From an uncultured Lachnospiraceae bacterium (lineage in GTDB: Bacteria; Bacillota; Clostridia; Lachnospirales; Lachnospiraceae): a stretch of 6,991 nucleotides of DNA. Under the pieces are notes generated by a model, which saw only the letters and a list, made by a program, of their open reading frames with translations, was not told where the DNA came from and searched no databases. Location: contig CADBLW010000160.1 in NCBI GenBank assembly GCA_902795625.1, positions 1 through 6,991 on the forward strand. The letters run 5' to 3'. Below, piece after piece: positions 6,089 to 6,991 of this stretch. Each line of letters begins with the position of its first letter. Position 1 is the first letter of the stretch. Made by a program: the position numbers and the translations under genes.

Positions 6089-6119
6089 CGGCATTTTCCG
6101 ACACTTCGCGAAAATGCCG
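6089..6119 (+). other. 10-bp hairpin at the 5' end of the P-loop gene transcript
   Basis: CGGCATTTTC (6089-6098) and GAAAATGCCG (6110-6119) are exact complements with an 11-nt loop. They start almost at the predicted transcription start. No T-tract follows, so it is not a terminator. It may stabilise the mRNA or be an operator. Confidence 0.5.
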
Positions 6120-6207
6120 GATCACAGACGGAAGGAACAGTCGCAGACGCCGCATGAACCGTTTCGGTACACCGCGCAAGCCGGCCCGCGCATCTGCGCA
6201 ACGAAGC

Positions 6208-6948
6208 ATGAATGCTGTTACCATAGAAATCGCAGGGATCCCCGCGGAGATCCGGTTCCGTTATCCGGAAAATGTCCGGTTCTTCCTGGATTACGTCACG
6301 GACAAGCCGCCGTTGTTTACGTTGGAGGCAACCGACGTAGATATCGAGCAGACGCGCGCAGACTATGTCCGGATGGACGACGCACGGGGATGGCCGCAGA
6401 TCAAGCGGGAAGACTCCTTTATGGAAAACAACGCGCTCCACGCCCTGCTGGCGGAGGCCCTGCTGGCGCATGGCGTCCTCCTGGTTCACGGATCGGCGCT
6501 GTGCATGGACGGACAGGCGGTTATATTTTCCGCAAAGAGCGGCACCGGCAAGAGCACGCACACGCGCCTGTGGCGCGAGGCGTTCGGCGACCGCGTGTGG
6601 ATGATCAACGATGACAAGCCCATGCTCCGCCTCATCGACGGCAAGGCCTATGTGTACGGCACCCCGTGGAACGGCAAGCACCACCTCAGCACCAACGCCG
6701 GCGCGCCGCTGGCTGCCATCGTCCTGCTTGAGAGAGCCGAGACAAACCACGTCGAACCGATGTCTCCGGCCGACGCGTATACCATGCTTCTGCGTCACGT
6801 ATATCACTTCAAAAGCGCCGGTTCCGCCGCCCGCGTCATGGACCTGGAGACGCAGCTGCTGACCGCGGTCCGCTTCTACCGCCTCGGCTGCAACATGGAT
6901 CCGGATGCTGCAAGGGTCGCGTATGAGGGGATACTGAAGGGGAAGTAA
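6208..6948 (+). CDS. HPr kinase/PEPCK-like P-loop protein of unknown role
   Basis: A 246-residue cytoplasmic protein resembling the C-terminal catalytic part of HPr kinase/phosphorylase and the PEPCK fold. Key features are LLVHGSAL (91-98), Walker A SAKSGTGKSTHTRLW (108-122) with Lys115, a second metal/nucleotide motif WMINDDKP (131-138), then YGTPWNGKHHLSTN (150-163) and IVLLER (171-176). In Clostridia such proteins are often annotated as phosphoenolpyruvate carboxykinase or HprK-related, and some sit beside PqqD-like or peptide-modification genes. None is visible here. The N-terminus IEIAGIPAEIRFRYPENV (6-23) matches how relatives begin as I recall them, so I chose the ATG at 6208 despite a weak ribosome binding site. 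The alternative ATG at 6154 adds 18 basic residues without family resemblance, and the frame even extends into the -35 box at 6052. True HPr-Ser kinase activity should not be assumed, since the N-terminal HprK domain is missing. Confidence 0.85.
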   Translation: MNAVTIEIAGIPAEIRFRYPENVRFFLDYVTDKPPLFTLEATDVDIEQTRADYVRMDDARGWPQIKREDSFMENNALHALLAEALLAHGVLLVHGSALCMDGQAVIFSAKSGTGKSTHTRLWREAFGDRVWMINDDKPMLRLIDGKAYVYGTPWNGKHHLSTNAGAPLAAIVLLERAETNHVEPMSPADAYTMLLRHVYHFKSAGSAARVMDLETQLLTAVRFYRLGCNMDPDAARVAYEGILKGK

Positions 6949-6974
6949 TTTTTCCTGACAGACAGAACGAACGT

Positions 6975-6991
6975 AAAAAGAGGGCTGTCGC
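6975..6991 (+). terminator. Probable left arm of an intrinsic terminator cut by the window end
   Basis: AAAAAGAGGGCTGTCGC starts 27 bases after the stop of the P-loop gene. An A-run followed by a GC-rich arm is how symmetrical Clostridia terminators begin. The matching arm and T-run would lie beyond the window, so this is a prediction only. Confidence 0.4.

Noticed and set aside
5937..6224. A 95-codon minus-strand frame starting inside the P-loop gene
   Set aside because: There is no ribosome binding site, the composition is Arg-rich and it overlaps the divergent promoters; it is a shadow frame.
1..6991. CRISPR array, tRNA, rRNA, insertion sequence or phage genes
   Set aside because: I saw no regularly spaced repeats, cloverleaf, transposase-like frame or integrase in the window.

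Overview
The window looks like chromosomal DNA of a moderately high-GC Clostridia member (Bacillota), plausibly a gut Lachnospiraceae/Oscillospiraceae-type organism. The grounds are a YtrA-type GntR repressor with an ABC exporter, a 7TMR-type sensor kinase with an OmpR-type regulator, an HPr-kinase/PEPCK-like P-loop protein, and strong purine-rich ribosome binding sites. The species cannot be fixed from the sequence. Coding density is high, and long open frames opposite the real genes are GC-driven shadows.

Layout. (1) 1-2500, minus strand: a three-gene operon of GntR/YtrA repressor, ABC ATPase and ABC-2-like permease, the last running off the left edge. The genes overlap, and each has an AGGGGGT-type ribosome binding site. 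(2) 2501-2765: a 230-nt GC-rich leader and a near-consensus promoter (TTGACA-N17-TACTAT). Three copies of an 8-bp half-site lie on and just downstream of the -10, which is the layout expected for autorepression by the GntR protein. (3) 2786-3129: a non-coding interval. It has a perfect 23-bp inverted repeat, a second 15-bp hairpin and, further right, sequence that folds on the minus strand into several helices, including a possible loop-loop pseudoknot. A TATAAT box sits just before the first helix, so I propose an undescribed structured small RNA of about 230 nt. (4) 3168-5770, minus strand: a two-component operon of a 7TMR-like membrane histidine kinase followed by its OmpR/PhoB-family response regulator, overlapping by ATGA. 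(5) 5771-6207: a divergent intergenic region with two promoters, dyads and direct repeats. (6) 6208-6948, plus strand: a stand-alone HprK/PEPCK-like P-loop protein. The window ends in what looks like the left arm of its terminator.

How the parts may work together. A dyad TCTTRC-N6/7-GYAAGA occurs upstream of both the two-component operon promoter and the proposed RNA promoter, with its centre 35.5 bp from the upstream edge of each -10 hexamer. This suggests one regulator, possibly the encoded response regulator, controls both. The result would be a sensor kinase / regulator / small-RNA module next to a self-repressed ABC transporter operon. The gene calls are well supported; the RNA and the shared regulation are inference.
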